Shown here one piece after another: positions 7,277 to 15,379 of a stretch of DNA of 64,000 bases. The translations under genes were made by a program, and so were the position numbers. How positions within the stretch are numbered: the first letter of the stretch is position 1; the number at the start of each line of letters is the position of its first letter. The notes under the pieces are model-generated. The model was not told where the DNA came from. It saw nothing but the letters and a program-made list of their open reading frames with translations, and made no database searches. The stretch spans positions 734,794-798,793 of the forward strand of contig NZ_KE150413.1 of assembly GCF_000411255.1 (NCBI RefSeq), read 5' to 3'. Source of the stretch: Paenibacillus sp. HGH0039 (lineage in GTDB: Bacteria > Bacillota > Bacilli > Paenibacillales > NBRC-103111).

Positions 7277-8125
7277 ATGCGCAACGAAATGAATACGCAT
7301 CTGCGTTCGGTCGTATCCTGGCGGGATTACCGGATTGACCCGAGATACTTTATTCTGGCGTTCCTGAGCAGCTTTGCGATAGCCGGGCAAGTGTACCTGG
7401 GCTTTTTCCAGAAATGGGATGCGGTTTTTGCGGCAGTCGTTTGTACCACGGGGACGGAAATCATTTTGAACCGGCTGAAAAATAAAACGTGGGTGTTTCC
7501 GCTCAGCGCCCTGATCACGGGGATCGGCATCTCTCTGCTGCTCAGCTCCAATCAGCTGTGGCCTTACGCGCTCACCGCCGTTATCGCGATCGCGCTGAAA
7601 TATGCCATCCGTTTCAAAGGCGGGCATATTTTCAACCCCAACAACGTGGCGATGGTCATCATGCTCTACTCCCTGCCCCAGTATGCGGTGAGTACTCCCA
7701 AACAGTGGACGAACGGCATCGGCGTTATGATTCTGATCTTGTGCCTGGGCATCGTGGTGTGCTACATCGCCAACCGGCTGGATGCGGTGCTGGCTTTCCT
7801 CGGGAGCTTTACGCTGTTTGCGTTCGTGCGGCATTTCTTCTTCGGAGCGCCTTTGTTTGCGGCCCTTGGGCCCCTCATGGGCGCCTCCCTTCAACTGTTT
7901 GCCTTCTTCATGATCACGGACCCCAAATCCACGCCTGCGACAAGGAGCGCCCGTATCGCGTTTGCCTTTTTCGTGGCTCTGCTGGATGCCGTTTTCCGGA
8001 TCAACCGGATTCCGAATCCGCAGTTCTACGCGCTGTTTCTTGTGTGTCTCGCTCTGATCATCCCATACCGGCTGTGGGCTTCCCGCAAAACGGCGCCGGA
8101 GCCGGGACTGACGGCAAGCTCTTAG
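7277..8125 (+). CDS. RnfD/NqrB-like membrane protein (UnbU-like), copy 2
   Basis: This 282-residue paralogue of the protein at 2131-2916 shares the blocks PLSALITGIGISLLLSS, HIFNPNNVAMVIML, YAVSTPKQWTNGI and FFMITDPKSTPATR. It has about eight predicted membrane spans and again no SGAT flavinylation motif. It differs mainly at its 20-residue N-terminal extension and its C-terminus. CGGAGGAA precedes the ATG. It lies 12 bases after the YqaJ-like gene in the same operon. Two copies flanking the regulators suggest local duplication, perhaps with distinct partners. Confidence 0.8.
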   Translation: MRNEMNTHLRSVVSWRDYRIDPRYFILAFLSSFAIAGQVYLGFFQKWDAVFAAVVCTTGTEIILNRLKNKTWVFPLSALITGIGISLLLSSNQLWPYALTAVIAIALKYAIRFKGGHIFNPNNVAMVIMLYSLPQYAVSTPKQWTNGIGVMILILCLGIVVCYIANRLDAVLAFLGSFTLFAFVRHFFFGAPLFAALGPLMGASLQLFAFFMITDPKSTPATRSARIAFAFFVALLDAVFRINRIPNPQFYALFLVCLALIIPYRLWASRKTAPEPGLTASS

Positions 8126-8185
8126 ACAGAGGAAGTAAGACGGAATGGAAATCCGGCGATTAATTTTACAAAAGAGGTGAGCGCC

Positions 8186-8518
8186 ATGTGCCGGAACGGG
8201 ACATGCAGGGGGGCTTTCAACGGCGGAGAGGGGACAGGCTGCGGCAGACACTGCGCCAACCTCCCGACGGAAGCCCATTCTAATGAAGGAACGGATGGTA
8301 CAGAAGCAAAGCCGGCAAGACGGTCCGCAAATCAGGTTGAAAAGCAGCCGGAAAATCGGATGCCAAGCCGTACGGAAACTCAGCCGCAGCACAGAGAACG
8401 AAGCGATGAAAAGAAGCTGGAGAAGCGCGACCGTCTCCCGGCCGACCATTTGCCGTCGAGGTACTTTCTGCGCACCAAGTATTTCAAGTATTGGGACTTC
8501 TGGGACCATTTCCGCTAA
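8186..8518 (+). CDS. Small Cys-rich hypothetical protein at operon end
   Basis: A 110-residue frame begins at the ATG at 8186, preceded by AAGAGGTGAG; an in-frame GTG at 8177 is an alternative. The first 25 residues hold four cysteines (MCRNGTCRGAF, then GCGRHCANL). The middle is charged and low in complexity, and the C-terminus is aromatic (RYFLRTKYFKYWDFWDHF). No family is recognised. The conserved-looking tail and ribosome site favour a real gene; the charged middle argues for caution. Confidence 0.45.
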   Translation: MCRNGTCRGAFNGGEGTGCGRHCANLPTEAHSNEGTDGTEAKPARRSANQVEKQPENRMPSRTETQPQHRERSDEKKLEKRDRLPADHLPSRYFLRTKYFKYWDFWDHFR

Positions 8519-8561
8519 ACCGCAGGCCAAAGCCCGATAAGCATACAGACAACCCCATAAG

Positions 8562-8607
8562 AAAAAGACAAGGACAGGACGGACCCTCCCGTTTTTGTCT
8601 TTTTTTA
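8562..8607 (+). terminator. Terminator ending the accessory operon
   Basis: AAAGACAA pairs with TTGTCTTT and is followed by a T-run, just after the small ORF that ends at 8518. Confidence 0.6.
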
Positions 8608-8620
8608 TTTACTCAAAGAA

Positions 8621-8659
8621 AAACAAACATAAAAATAAACATTCAAAAATAAATAAAGA
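8621..8659 (+). promoter_or_regulatory. A-rich direct repeats upstream of the aldolase gene, possible DeoR operator
   Basis: The stretch contains spaced copies of AAACAT/TAAACATT/TAAATAAA. DeoR-family repressors often bind A/T-rich repeated elements of this kind, and a DeoR gene lies downstream at 11224. The link is inference from position and composition. Confidence 0.3.
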
Positions 8660-8738
8660 TATGATATGATAAAACAAAATAAAACAAATGAAAATAAAGC
8701 AAAACAATACTCGTTCAATTCCTGAGGAGGAGCACAAA

Positions 8739-10808
8739 ATGACGGCAAATTTATGGGATGCGGAAATCGCGGTAGGCGTTAAGAAAGGTTTGGATGAACT
8801 GGTGTATCGTTCGAACCTGCTCGGGTTTGACCGTACGGTCGCCAACTGGGGCGGAGGCAACACCTCGGCCAAAACGACAGTCACCGATTTTCGCGGGCGG
8901 GAAATCGAGGTCATGTGGGTAAAAGGCAGCGGCTCGGACCTTGCGTCCATGAAAGCGGAAAATTTCACGGGCCTGCGCCTGGACGATATTCGTCCGCTTA
9001 TGGAGCGGGAAGAGATGACCGACGAAGAAATGGTCGCCTATCTGGGACACTGCATGGTGGACAGCCGGCACCCGCGGGCTTCGATCGAAACGCTGCTGCA
9101 TGCGTTTCTTCCTTTTAAGCATGTGGATCATACGCATCCCGATGCCATCATCGCCCTCTGCTGCGCGGATAACGGCAAAGAGCTGGCGCGCGAAATATAC
9201 GGCGACCGGTTTGTCTGGGTGCCCTATGTGCGTCCCGGTTTCACCCTTTCGAAAATGATCGCCGAAGGCGTACGCGGCAACCCGGCCGCTGAGCTTGTCC
9301 TGATGGAAAAGCACGGACTGGTCACCTGGGGGGAGACGTCGGCGGCCTGCTACAAGAAGACGATCGAAATTATCTCGGAGGCGGAAAATTTCATCGAATC
9401 GCGCATGAACCGCGCTGCGCTGTTCGGCGGCGCGAAGTACGAAACGCTGGCGGATTCCGCACGCAGAGAGATCCTCGCGCAGGTGCTGCCGGTCATCCGC
9501 GGAGCTGTCGGCGGAGAACGGAAGATGCTGCTGACGGCCGATGCCGGAGAAGATGTGCTGGCTTTCGTGAACAGCCGCGAGGCGCAGGCGCTTTCCCAGG
9601 TGGGGGCCGCCTGTCCGGATCATCTCGTTCATACGAAGATGAAGCCGCTCTACGTGGATTGGAATCCCGCCGAAGCTGATGTTCCGGCCCTTATCGAAGC
9701 GCTGAAGTCCGGCATCGCCGCTTACAAGGAAGCGTACGAGGCTTACTTCGAACGCAACAGGAACGAGGGTGACGCGATGTTCGAGGCGGCGCCGAGAGTG
9801 ATTCTGATTCCCGGTCTCGGGATGGTGAATACGGGCAAAAGCCGGGCAATGGCCCAAGTGAGCGGCGCCCTTTATCATCGTGCCATCGCCGTGATGAGGG
9901 GGGCGACGGCGCTCGGAAACTTCGTTTCGCTGAGTGAAAACGAGTCCTATAACGTTGAATATTGGCCGCTGGAGCTGTACAAGCTGACACTCGCCCCGGC
10001 GGAAGCCGAATTCTCCCGGAAAGTGGCGTTCATTACCGGCGGAGCGGGGGGCATAGGCGGCGCGGCCGCCCGCGAGCTGCTGAAGGGCGGCGCCCACGTC
10101 GTGCTGGCCGACCTGAATCTGGAGGGGGCGCAGACGCTGGCGGCGGAGCTTAACCGACAGTACGGGCAAGGACGCGTCATAGCCGCCGCAGTGGACGTTA
10201 CACGCGAAGAACAGGTCGCGGAAGCATACAAGGAAACCGTCCTTGCCTTCGGCGGGGTGGACATTATCGTGAACAACGCCGGCCTGGCGACATCGAGTCC
10301 GTTTGAAGATACGACACTGAAAGAATGGAACCTGAACATGAACGTGCTGGGAACGGGCTATTTCCTCGTAGCGAGGGAAGCGTTCAAGATTATGAAGGTT
10401 CAGGGAACCGGCGGCAGCATGGTATTCGTCGGCTCGAAAAATTCCGTCTACGCGGGCAAAAACGCTTCCGCCTACAGCACCGCCAAAGCCGCCGAAATTC
10501 ACCTGGCGCGCTGCGTTGCCGCCGAGGGAGGCGCCTACGGCATCCGCGTCAATTCGGTGCTTCCGGACGCCGTCCTCCAGGGCTCGGCTATCTGGAATTC
10601 CGGCTGGCGCAGCGAACGCGCCGCGGCTTACGGCATCGAGCCGGATCAGCTGGAGGAGTATTACCGCAAGCGGACGACGCTGCTCGTGAACGTCTATCCG
10701 CAGGATATCGCGGAAGCGATCGCCTACTTCGCCTCGTCGAAATCGGAGAAGACGACCGGCTGCATGCTGACCGTGGACGGCGGCGTTCCGGCGGCGTTTA
10801 CGCGATAG
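8739..10808 (+). CDS. rhaEW: Bifunctional rhamnulose-1-phosphate aldolase/short-chain dehydrogenase (YuxG/RhaEW type)
   Basis: The 689-residue fusion has an N-terminal class II aldolase domain (about 20-400; GGGNTSAKT, HVDHTHPDAIIAL with metal-binding His, LMEKHGLVTWG). Its C-terminal SDR domain (about 430-689) has the nucleotide loop ITGGAGGIGG, the NNAG motif, the YSTAKAA catalytic Tyr/Lys and the terminal VDGGVPAAF. The family splits L-rhamnulose-1-phosphate to dihydroxyacetone phosphate and L-lactaldehyde and oxidises the aldehyde to L-lactate. The ATG at 8739 follows CTGAGGAGG. lutABC and a DeoR regulator downstream fit disposal of the resulting lactate. Rhamnose isomerase and kinase are not in view. 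Confidence 0.9.
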   Translation: MTANLWDAEIAVGVKKGLDELVYRSNLLGFDRTVANWGGGNTSAKTTVTDFRGREIEVMWVKGSGSDLASMKAENFTGLRLDDIRPLMEREEMTDEEMVAYLGHCMVDSRHPRASIETLLHAFLPFKHVDHTHPDAIIALCCADNGKELAREIYGDRFVWVPYVRPGFTLSKMIAEGVRGNPAAELVLMEKHGLVTWGETSAACYKKTIEIISEAENFIESRMNRAALFGGAKYETLADSARREILAQVLPVIRGAVGGERKMLLTADAGEDVLAFVNSREAQALSQVGAACPDHLVHTKMKPLYVDWNPAEADVPALIEALKSGIAAYKEAYEAYFERNRNEGDAMFEAAPRVILIPGLGMVNTGKSRAMAQVSGALYHRAIAVMRGATALGNFVSLSENESYNVEYWPLELYKLTLAPAEAEFSRKVAFITGGAGGIGGAAARELLKGGAHVVLADLNLEGAQTLAAELNRQYGQGRVIAAAVDVTREEQVAEAYKETVLAFGGVDIIVNNAGLATSSPFEDTTLKEWNLNMNVLGTGYFLVAREAFKIMKVQGTGGSMVFVGSKNSVYAGKNASAYSTAKAAEIHLARCVAAEGGAYGIRVNSVLPDAVLQGSAIWNSGWRSERAAAYGIEPDQLEEYYRKRTTLLVNVYPQDIAEAIAYFASSKSEKTTGCMLTVDGGVPAAFTR

Positions 10809-10887
10809 CCGGAGGAGGGCGTCGTGCCCGGCTATGCCGCCTCGTGGCGGAGGGACGGAACGTTATGCGGGGTGATGCAGGCTCGTC

Positions 10888-11010
10888 GCATACGGTCGTG
10901 CCGCCGCATCGTTGAGACCGCTTGACTGCATACGGTTGGGACGTCGCCCCGGTTGATGCCGCCTCGCTGCATTCGGCTGGGACGCCGCACCGGTTAATGC
11001 CGATTCGTTT
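10888..11010 (+). repeat. Three imperfect ~41-bp tandem repeats in the intergenic gap
   Basis: The 415-base gap between the aldolase and DeoR genes contains units beginning GCATACGGTCGTG (10888), GCATACGGTTGGGACG (10928) and GCATTCGGCTGGGACG (10969). The second and third also share CCGGTT(G/A)ATGCCG. The GC-rich sequence keeps no open frame of note. The rest of the gap shows no clear RNA gene. Confidence 0.6.
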
Positions 11011-11223
11011 GCAGACGGCAATCGTCGTGCCCGCCCCGTCTGTGCCGCGCGGCCTTCGAGCGGATTAGGCGGCCGTCCGAAGGCCGTTCGTCTAGTCCCG
11101 TCCCGCCCGATATTGTACAATAAAAGAAACAGAGGCGAAGCCCGGACCATGTTTGCATCCGTGCGTACGGCAGAAGAACAGGCCCGCCTCGGCAAGAATG
11201 GAACCATGAAATGAGGATGCACG

Positions 11224-11985
11224 ATGCTTGTAGCGGAAAGATGGCAGAAAATACTCGCGCTGGTCAATGAAAGAGGAAGCATACGGGTGACGGAGCTCAG
11301 TGAGCTGTGCGGAGTCACCGAGGAAACGATCCGGCGCGATCTCGACAAGCTGGAGAGCGAAGGCCGGCTGATGCGCAGTCACGGCGGAGCGGTCCGCGTG
11401 GGAGAATCCCAGCCCGAGATTCCGTTCAAGGAACGGGAAACGGTGCACGCGGACCTCAAGCGGAGCATCGCCCGGGAAGCCGTTAAACATATCCGGGAGA
11501 ACGACCGGATCATACTCGATGCGAGCACGACGGCGTGGTATATGGCGCAAATTTTGCCGGACGAACCGCTCACCGTGCTGACCAACTCGATTCAAGTCGC
11601 CGTGGAGCTCAGCTCCAAGGAGAAAATACAGGTCGTTTCCACCGGAGGCCGTCTTCTTCCGCAATCGCTTTCCTACGCCGGTCCGCTGGCCGAACGCTCC
11701 CTGGATACGTACCATGTCGATAAAGCGTTCCTGTCGTGCAAAGGCGTGCATACGGCGCGCGGCATTTCCGAATCAAGCGAGCTGCAGGCGCTGGTCAAAG
11801 CCAAAATGGTCGCCATTTCCGACGAAGTTTTTTTGCTGGCGGACCACAGCAAGTTCGGTCTGCAGTCGTTTGCCCACGTCGCTTCATGGGAGCGGATCGG
11901 GCATGTCATCACCGATTCGGCGACGAGCGCGGACAGCTTGGAAGTCCTACGCGAGAAAGGCGTAAAGGTTACCCGGCTTTCCTGA
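11224..11985 (+). CDS. DeoR-family transcriptional repressor
   Basis: The 253-residue protein has the DeoR winged helix at residues 3-57 (ILALVNERGSIRVTELSELCGVTEETIRRDLDKLE). A C-terminal sugar-phosphate-sensing domain follows (LDASTTAWYMAQILP, TVLTNSIQVAVEL, FLSCKGVH, LADHSKFG). It lies between the aldolase fusion and lutABC, as in B. subtilis, where a DeoR protein (YulB/RhaR) controls rhamnose genes. The likely inducer is a pathway phosphosugar; this is inference. Confidence 0.87.
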   Translation: MLVAERWQKILALVNERGSIRVTELSELCGVTEETIRRDLDKLESEGRLMRSHGGAVRVGESQPEIPFKERETVHADLKRSIAREAVKHIRENDRIILDASTTAWYMAQILPDEPLTVLTNSIQVAVELSSKEKIQVVSTGGRLLPQSLSYAGPLAERSLDTYHVDKAFLSCKGVHTARGISESSELQALVKAKMVAISDEVFLLADHSKFGLQSFAHVASWERIGHVITDSATSADSLEVLREKGVKVTRLS

Positions 11986-12079
11986 ACCGCCGCCGTATCC
12001 GCCCTGCCCGTTCCCCCATCTTATTCGCGGAGCGGAAAGGGCTTTTTTCAATCATCGCGACGTATTTCTTCTATTTAAA

Positions 12080-12093
12080 AGAGAGCGCTTTCA
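12080..12093 (+). promoter_or_regulatory. Putative cre site (CcpA) upstream of lutA
   Basis: AGAGAGCGCTTTCA matches 12 of 14 positions of the palindrome TGAAAGCGCTTTCA and lies about 20 bases before the lutA start. Carbon catabolite repression of lactate use would be expected. Confidence 0.6.
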
Positions 12094-12113
12094 ACCGAAA
12101 GGGGCGATTCATC

Positions 12114-12857
12114 TTGAAGGTTTCCTTATTTATCACCTGTTTGAGCGACCTCGTGTATCCCCGGGTCGGGCAGGCGATGGTGCGGCTGCTCGCCCGGTAC
12201 GGCATCCGGGTCCATTTTCCGGAGGTGCAGACCTGCTGTGGACAGCCGGCTTTTAACAGCGGCTACTGGGACGATGCGCGCAAGTCGGCCCGGACTCTGC
12301 TGGAAGCGTTTGACGACAGCGACTTTGTCTTGTCGCCTTCCGGCTCGTGCACGGGCATGGTTCAGCATTATTATCCGAAGCTGTTTCAGGACGATCCGGA
12401 GCTGCTGGCCAAGGCGGAAGCCCTCCGGGAGAAAACGTACGAGTTTACGCAATTTCTCGTCGGCGTGCTGGGCGTTACGGATCTCGGTGCGGTGTTTCCC
12501 CACAGAGTCACCTACCATCCGTCCTGCCACGGCACGCGGCTGCTTGGCATCAAGGACGAACCGGCCTCCCTGCTGGAGCATGTGCGCGGCCTTGAACTTG
12601 TTCCGCTGCCTCATGCGGAGGACTGCTGCGGGTTCGGAGGCACGTTTGCCGTCAAAATGAGCGACATATCGGGCGCGATGGTCGCAGAGAAATCCGATCA
12701 TGTCCTGGAAACGGAAGCGGAGGTGCTCGTCGGTCTCGATATGGGCTGCCTCATGAATATATCGGGGAATCTGCTGCACAGAGGCAGACCGGTTAAGGTC
12801 ATGCATCTGGCGGAACTTTTGGAGGAAGGAGTGAGACGGGCCGATGAGCATGTCTAG
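12114..12857 (+). CDS. lutA: L-lactate utilization protein LutA, (Fe-S)-binding
   Basis: The 247-residue protein has two CCG-type cysteine-rich domains, seen as QTCCGQPAFN and EDCCGFGGTF. These are the hallmark of LutA/GlcF-type iron-sulfur oxidoreductases. The TTG at 12114 is chosen because GAAAGGGGCG lies seven bases upstream; the longer frame runs back through the DeoR gene. LutA acts with LutB and LutC in oxidising L-lactate to pyruvate. It overlaps lutB by 14 bases, pointing to coupled translation. A near-consensus cre box sits just before it. Confidence 0.9.
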   Translation: MKVSLFITCLSDLVYPRVGQAMVRLLARYGIRVHFPEVQTCCGQPAFNSGYWDDARKSARTLLEAFDDSDFVLSPSGSCTGMVQHYYPKLFQDDPELLAKAEALREKTYEFTQFLVGVLGVTDLGAVFPHRVTYHPSCHGTRLLGIKDEPASLLEHVRGLELVPLPHAEDCCGFGGTFAVKMSDISGAMVAEKSDHVLETEAEVLVGLDMGCLMNISGNLLHRGRPVKVMHLAELLEEGVRRADEHV

Positions 12858-14355
12858 CGGTGGAGGCAGTGTAAAAGACCGGGCGAAAATCGCGCTTAAC
12901 AACGATTTCCTGCGGAAAGCCGTCAAGTTCACGACCGAGCGTCTGAAAACCGGCAAATTGAACGCGGCCGCCGAGCAGGGAAACTGGGAAGAATGGCGGG
13001 AGCGGGGACGGCAGATCCGCCTGCATACGATCGCTCATCTCGATTATTACCTCGGCGCCTTCGTTGAAAATGCGCGGGCGCAGGGCGTCCATGTCCACTT
13101 CGCGGAAACGGCGGAAGAGGCGGTCTCGATTACGATGGAGATCGCCCGGCACCAAGAAGCGAAGAGCGTCGTGAAATCCAAATCCATGGTATCCGAAGAG
13201 ATTCACATCAATCGCGCGCTCGAAGAGCTCGGCATTGAAGCCGTGGAGACGGACCTCGGCGAGTACATCATCCAGCTTGCGGGGGAAGCGCCGTCTCACA
13301 TCATCATTCCCGCGATCCACAAAAACCGCTACCAGATCGCGGAGCTGCTGTCCGAAGAGGCGGGCGAAACGCTCCCGCCCGATACGGGCGTGCTCGCCGG
13401 CTTCGTGCGCCGGAAGCTGCGGGAGAAGTTCCTGGAAGCGGACATCGGAATGACCGGCTGCAATTTCGCCGTCGCCGAGACCGGCTCCATCGTTCTCTTC
13501 GAGAACGAAGGCAACGGCCGGATGGTCAGCACCGTCCCCAAGACGCAGATCACCTTTATGGGAATGGAGCGGATCATTCCCACGCTGGATGATCTGGAGG
13601 TCATGGCGACGCTGCTGCCGCGCTCGGCCACCGGACAGAAGCTGACCGTGTACATGTCGGTCATCTCCGGGCCGAGAAGAGAACCGGACGGAGACGGCCC
13701 GGAGGAGATGCACGTCATCATCCTGGACAACGGGCGCTCGCTTCAGCTCGGAGACCCGGATTTCCAGGAGCTGCTGAACTGCATCCGCTGCGGCGCCTGT
13801 CTCAATGCCTGCCCGGTCTACCGGCACATCGGCGGGCATGCGTACGGCGGCACTTACAGCGGCCCGATTGGGGCCGTCCTCACCCCGGCGCTTAACCGGA
13901 ACACGGCCGAGTGGGACGATATCGCCGGTGCTTCGACCTTGTGCGGCGCCTGCTACGAGGCTTGTCCGGTCAAAATCCCGCTGCACGACATGCTGGTCTA
14001 TTTACGCGGCCGCAAGGTCGAGAAGGGCCATGGGGATGCGGCGGAGAAGGCGGGAATGTCCGCTTTCGGTTATATCATGGCCGATGCCAAGCGCTTGAGG
14101 CGGGTTGCGGCGCTGGGCAGATTCGGCCAGCGGTTCGTGGCTCGCGGCGGCGTGATCAAAGCGAGAATCGGTCCGCTCAAGGGCTGGAACACGCACCGCT
14201 ACGCCCCGGCGCTTCCGCCGAAGACATTCCGCGAGGAATGGAAAAGCCTCGCCGAAGAAGCCGCGGGAAGCCTGCCGGAGATGGACGCGGACGTGAAGAG
14301 CCGCATGGAGCGGATTATAGACGCCCGCCGGAAAGGGGACGGCCGTCATGAGTAA
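12844..14355 (+). CDS. lutB: L-lactate utilization iron-sulfur protein LutB
   Basis: The 503-residue protein has an N-terminal LUD domain (MTGCNFAVAETGSIVLFENEGN). Two [4Fe-4S] motifs follow, CIRCGACLNACPVY and CGACYEACPVKIP, at about residues 310-385, and then a C-terminal helical region. Length and order match LutB (about 480 residues). It is expected to carry electrons from lactate oxidation. Both ends overlap neighbours (lutA by 14 bases, lutC by 8), the standard lutABC layout. Confidence 0.92.
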   Translation: MSMSSGGGSVKDRAKIALNNDFLRKAVKFTTERLKTGKLNAAAEQGNWEEWRERGRQIRLHTIAHLDYYLGAFVENARAQGVHVHFAETAEEAVSITMEIARHQEAKSVVKSKSMVSEEIHINRALEELGIEAVETDLGEYIIQLAGEAPSHIIIPAIHKNRYQIAELLSEEAGETLPPDTGVLAGFVRRKLREKFLEADIGMTGCNFAVAETGSIVLFENEGNGRMVSTVPKTQITFMGMERIIPTLDDLEVMATLLPRSATGQKLTVYMSVISGPRREPDGDGPEEMHVIILDNGRSLQLGDPDFQELLNCIRCGACLNACPVYRHIGGHAYGGTYSGPIGAVLTPALNRNTAEWDDIAGASTLCGACYEACPVKIPLHDMLVYLRGRKVEKGHGDAAEKAGMSAFGYIMADAKRLRRVAALGRFGQRFVARGGVIKARIGPLKGWNTHRYAPALPPKTFREEWKSLAEEAAGSLPEMDADVKSRMERIIDARRKGDGRHE

Positions 14356-15100
14356 ATCCGCTGCCGATTTCCTGAACAGGCTGGAAGCGGAGTCCAGGCG
14401 GAAGCAGGAGGCGTTCTTGGGCGGCATCGCCTCCCGGCTGGGGCGTCCCCGGATAACGGAGCGCCCGGCAAGACCGTTCCGGGGAGCGCCTGACTTCTGG
14501 AACGCCGTAGATTTGGACGAAGAGGCGCGCATCCGCCTCTTTATGGATAACTGGCGCAAGGCGGGCGGTCATGCCGAGAAGTTGGCCTCCATGGAGGAAG
14601 CGGCCGCTTTCGTGCGGCAGTTGATCCGCGACCTGGAGGCGAGGCGGGTCATCCGCCAGGACCAGCCGGAGCTGGAGGCGATAGCGGCCGTGCTAAAGAC
14701 GGCAGAGGGACTCGACCGCCTGACCGTCTGGAACGCGGAGCATGTCTCGGACGCGGAGAAGGAGGCCGGGCTGGCAGACGCTGCCGGAGCCGACATCGGG
14801 CTTGTGGCGGCCGACTGCGCCGCGGCTCATACCGGCACGGTCGTGCTGATGTCCTCGCCCCGCAAAGGCAGGAGCGTCAGCCTGCTTCCGGCGGTCCTCG
14901 TCGCGGTGGTTCCCGCCAGCCGGATGAAGATGCGTCTCGGCGAGGTGCTCCGTCCGCTCGACGGGTTGGCGGCCGGAGTGAGGCCGGCCGGGATTCATTT
15001 CATATCGGGCCCGAGCCGTTCGGCGGATATTGAGAACGACCTTACCATCGGCGTGCACGGTCCCGGTATTGTCTATGCGCTTGTGGTGGAAGACTGCTAG
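14348..15100 (+). CDS. lutC: Lactate utilization protein LutC
   Basis: The 250-residue protein belongs to the LUD (DUF162) family. The C-terminal half carries the recognisable DIGLVAADCAAAHTGTVVLMS segment and SGPSRSADIENDLTIGVHGP. The ATG at 14348 lies inside the end of lutB. It completes the operon; a T-rich hairpin lies about 200 bases downstream. The N-terminal half is more variable, as in other LutC proteins. Confidence 0.92.
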   Translation: MSKSAADFLNRLEAESRRKQEAFLGGIASRLGRPRITERPARPFRGAPDFWNAVDLDEEARIRLFMDNWRKAGGHAEKLASMEEAAAFVRQLIRDLEARRVIRQDQPELEAIAAVLKTAEGLDRLTVWNAEHVSDAEKEAGLADAAGADIGLVAADCAAAHTGTVVLMSSPRKGRSVSLLPAVLVAVVPASRMKMRLGEVLRPLDGLAAGVRPAGIHFISGPSRSADIENDLTIGVHGPGIVYALVVEDC

Positions 15101-15293
15101 CCGTCCCTGCCGGGAGGGGCCGGTGGCTTGCCTGCGGGAGCAACCGAAAATTGGAATGTAAATCAACTGCCGTTTCCGAGCGGCAGTTCCTAAACGGTTC
15201 TTTCTTTTTATGCTAATACGCGCCAAAGGCCGGAGGCGTTTCAACTTCGCGCCAAGTCCGGCGTCGTCAGGCCGCAGCAGCCTGCCCGGCCGC

Positions 15294-15333
15294 AAAAAAA
15301 ATGCCGCCCCTCAAAACAAGGGGCGGCATTTTC
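15294..15333. terminator. Bidirectional terminator
   Basis: AATGCCGCCCC pairs with GGGGCGGCATT, with an A-run before and a T-run after. It separates lutC from the convergent carboxypeptidase gene. Confidence 0.85.
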
Positions 15334-15379
15334 TCGTTATGACTCGGCAGGCTCCATTGCCCGTTCGTTGATTCCGGCG

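Noticed and set aside
7247-8530. Long minus-strand frame opposite the second UnbU-like gene
   Set aside because: It shadows a recognised membrane protein gene and its product is rich in R, H and Q without any motif.
10888-11010. Possible CRISPR array
   Set aside because: Units are imperfect and directly adjacent with no conserved-repeat/unique-spacer alternation, and no cas genes are present.
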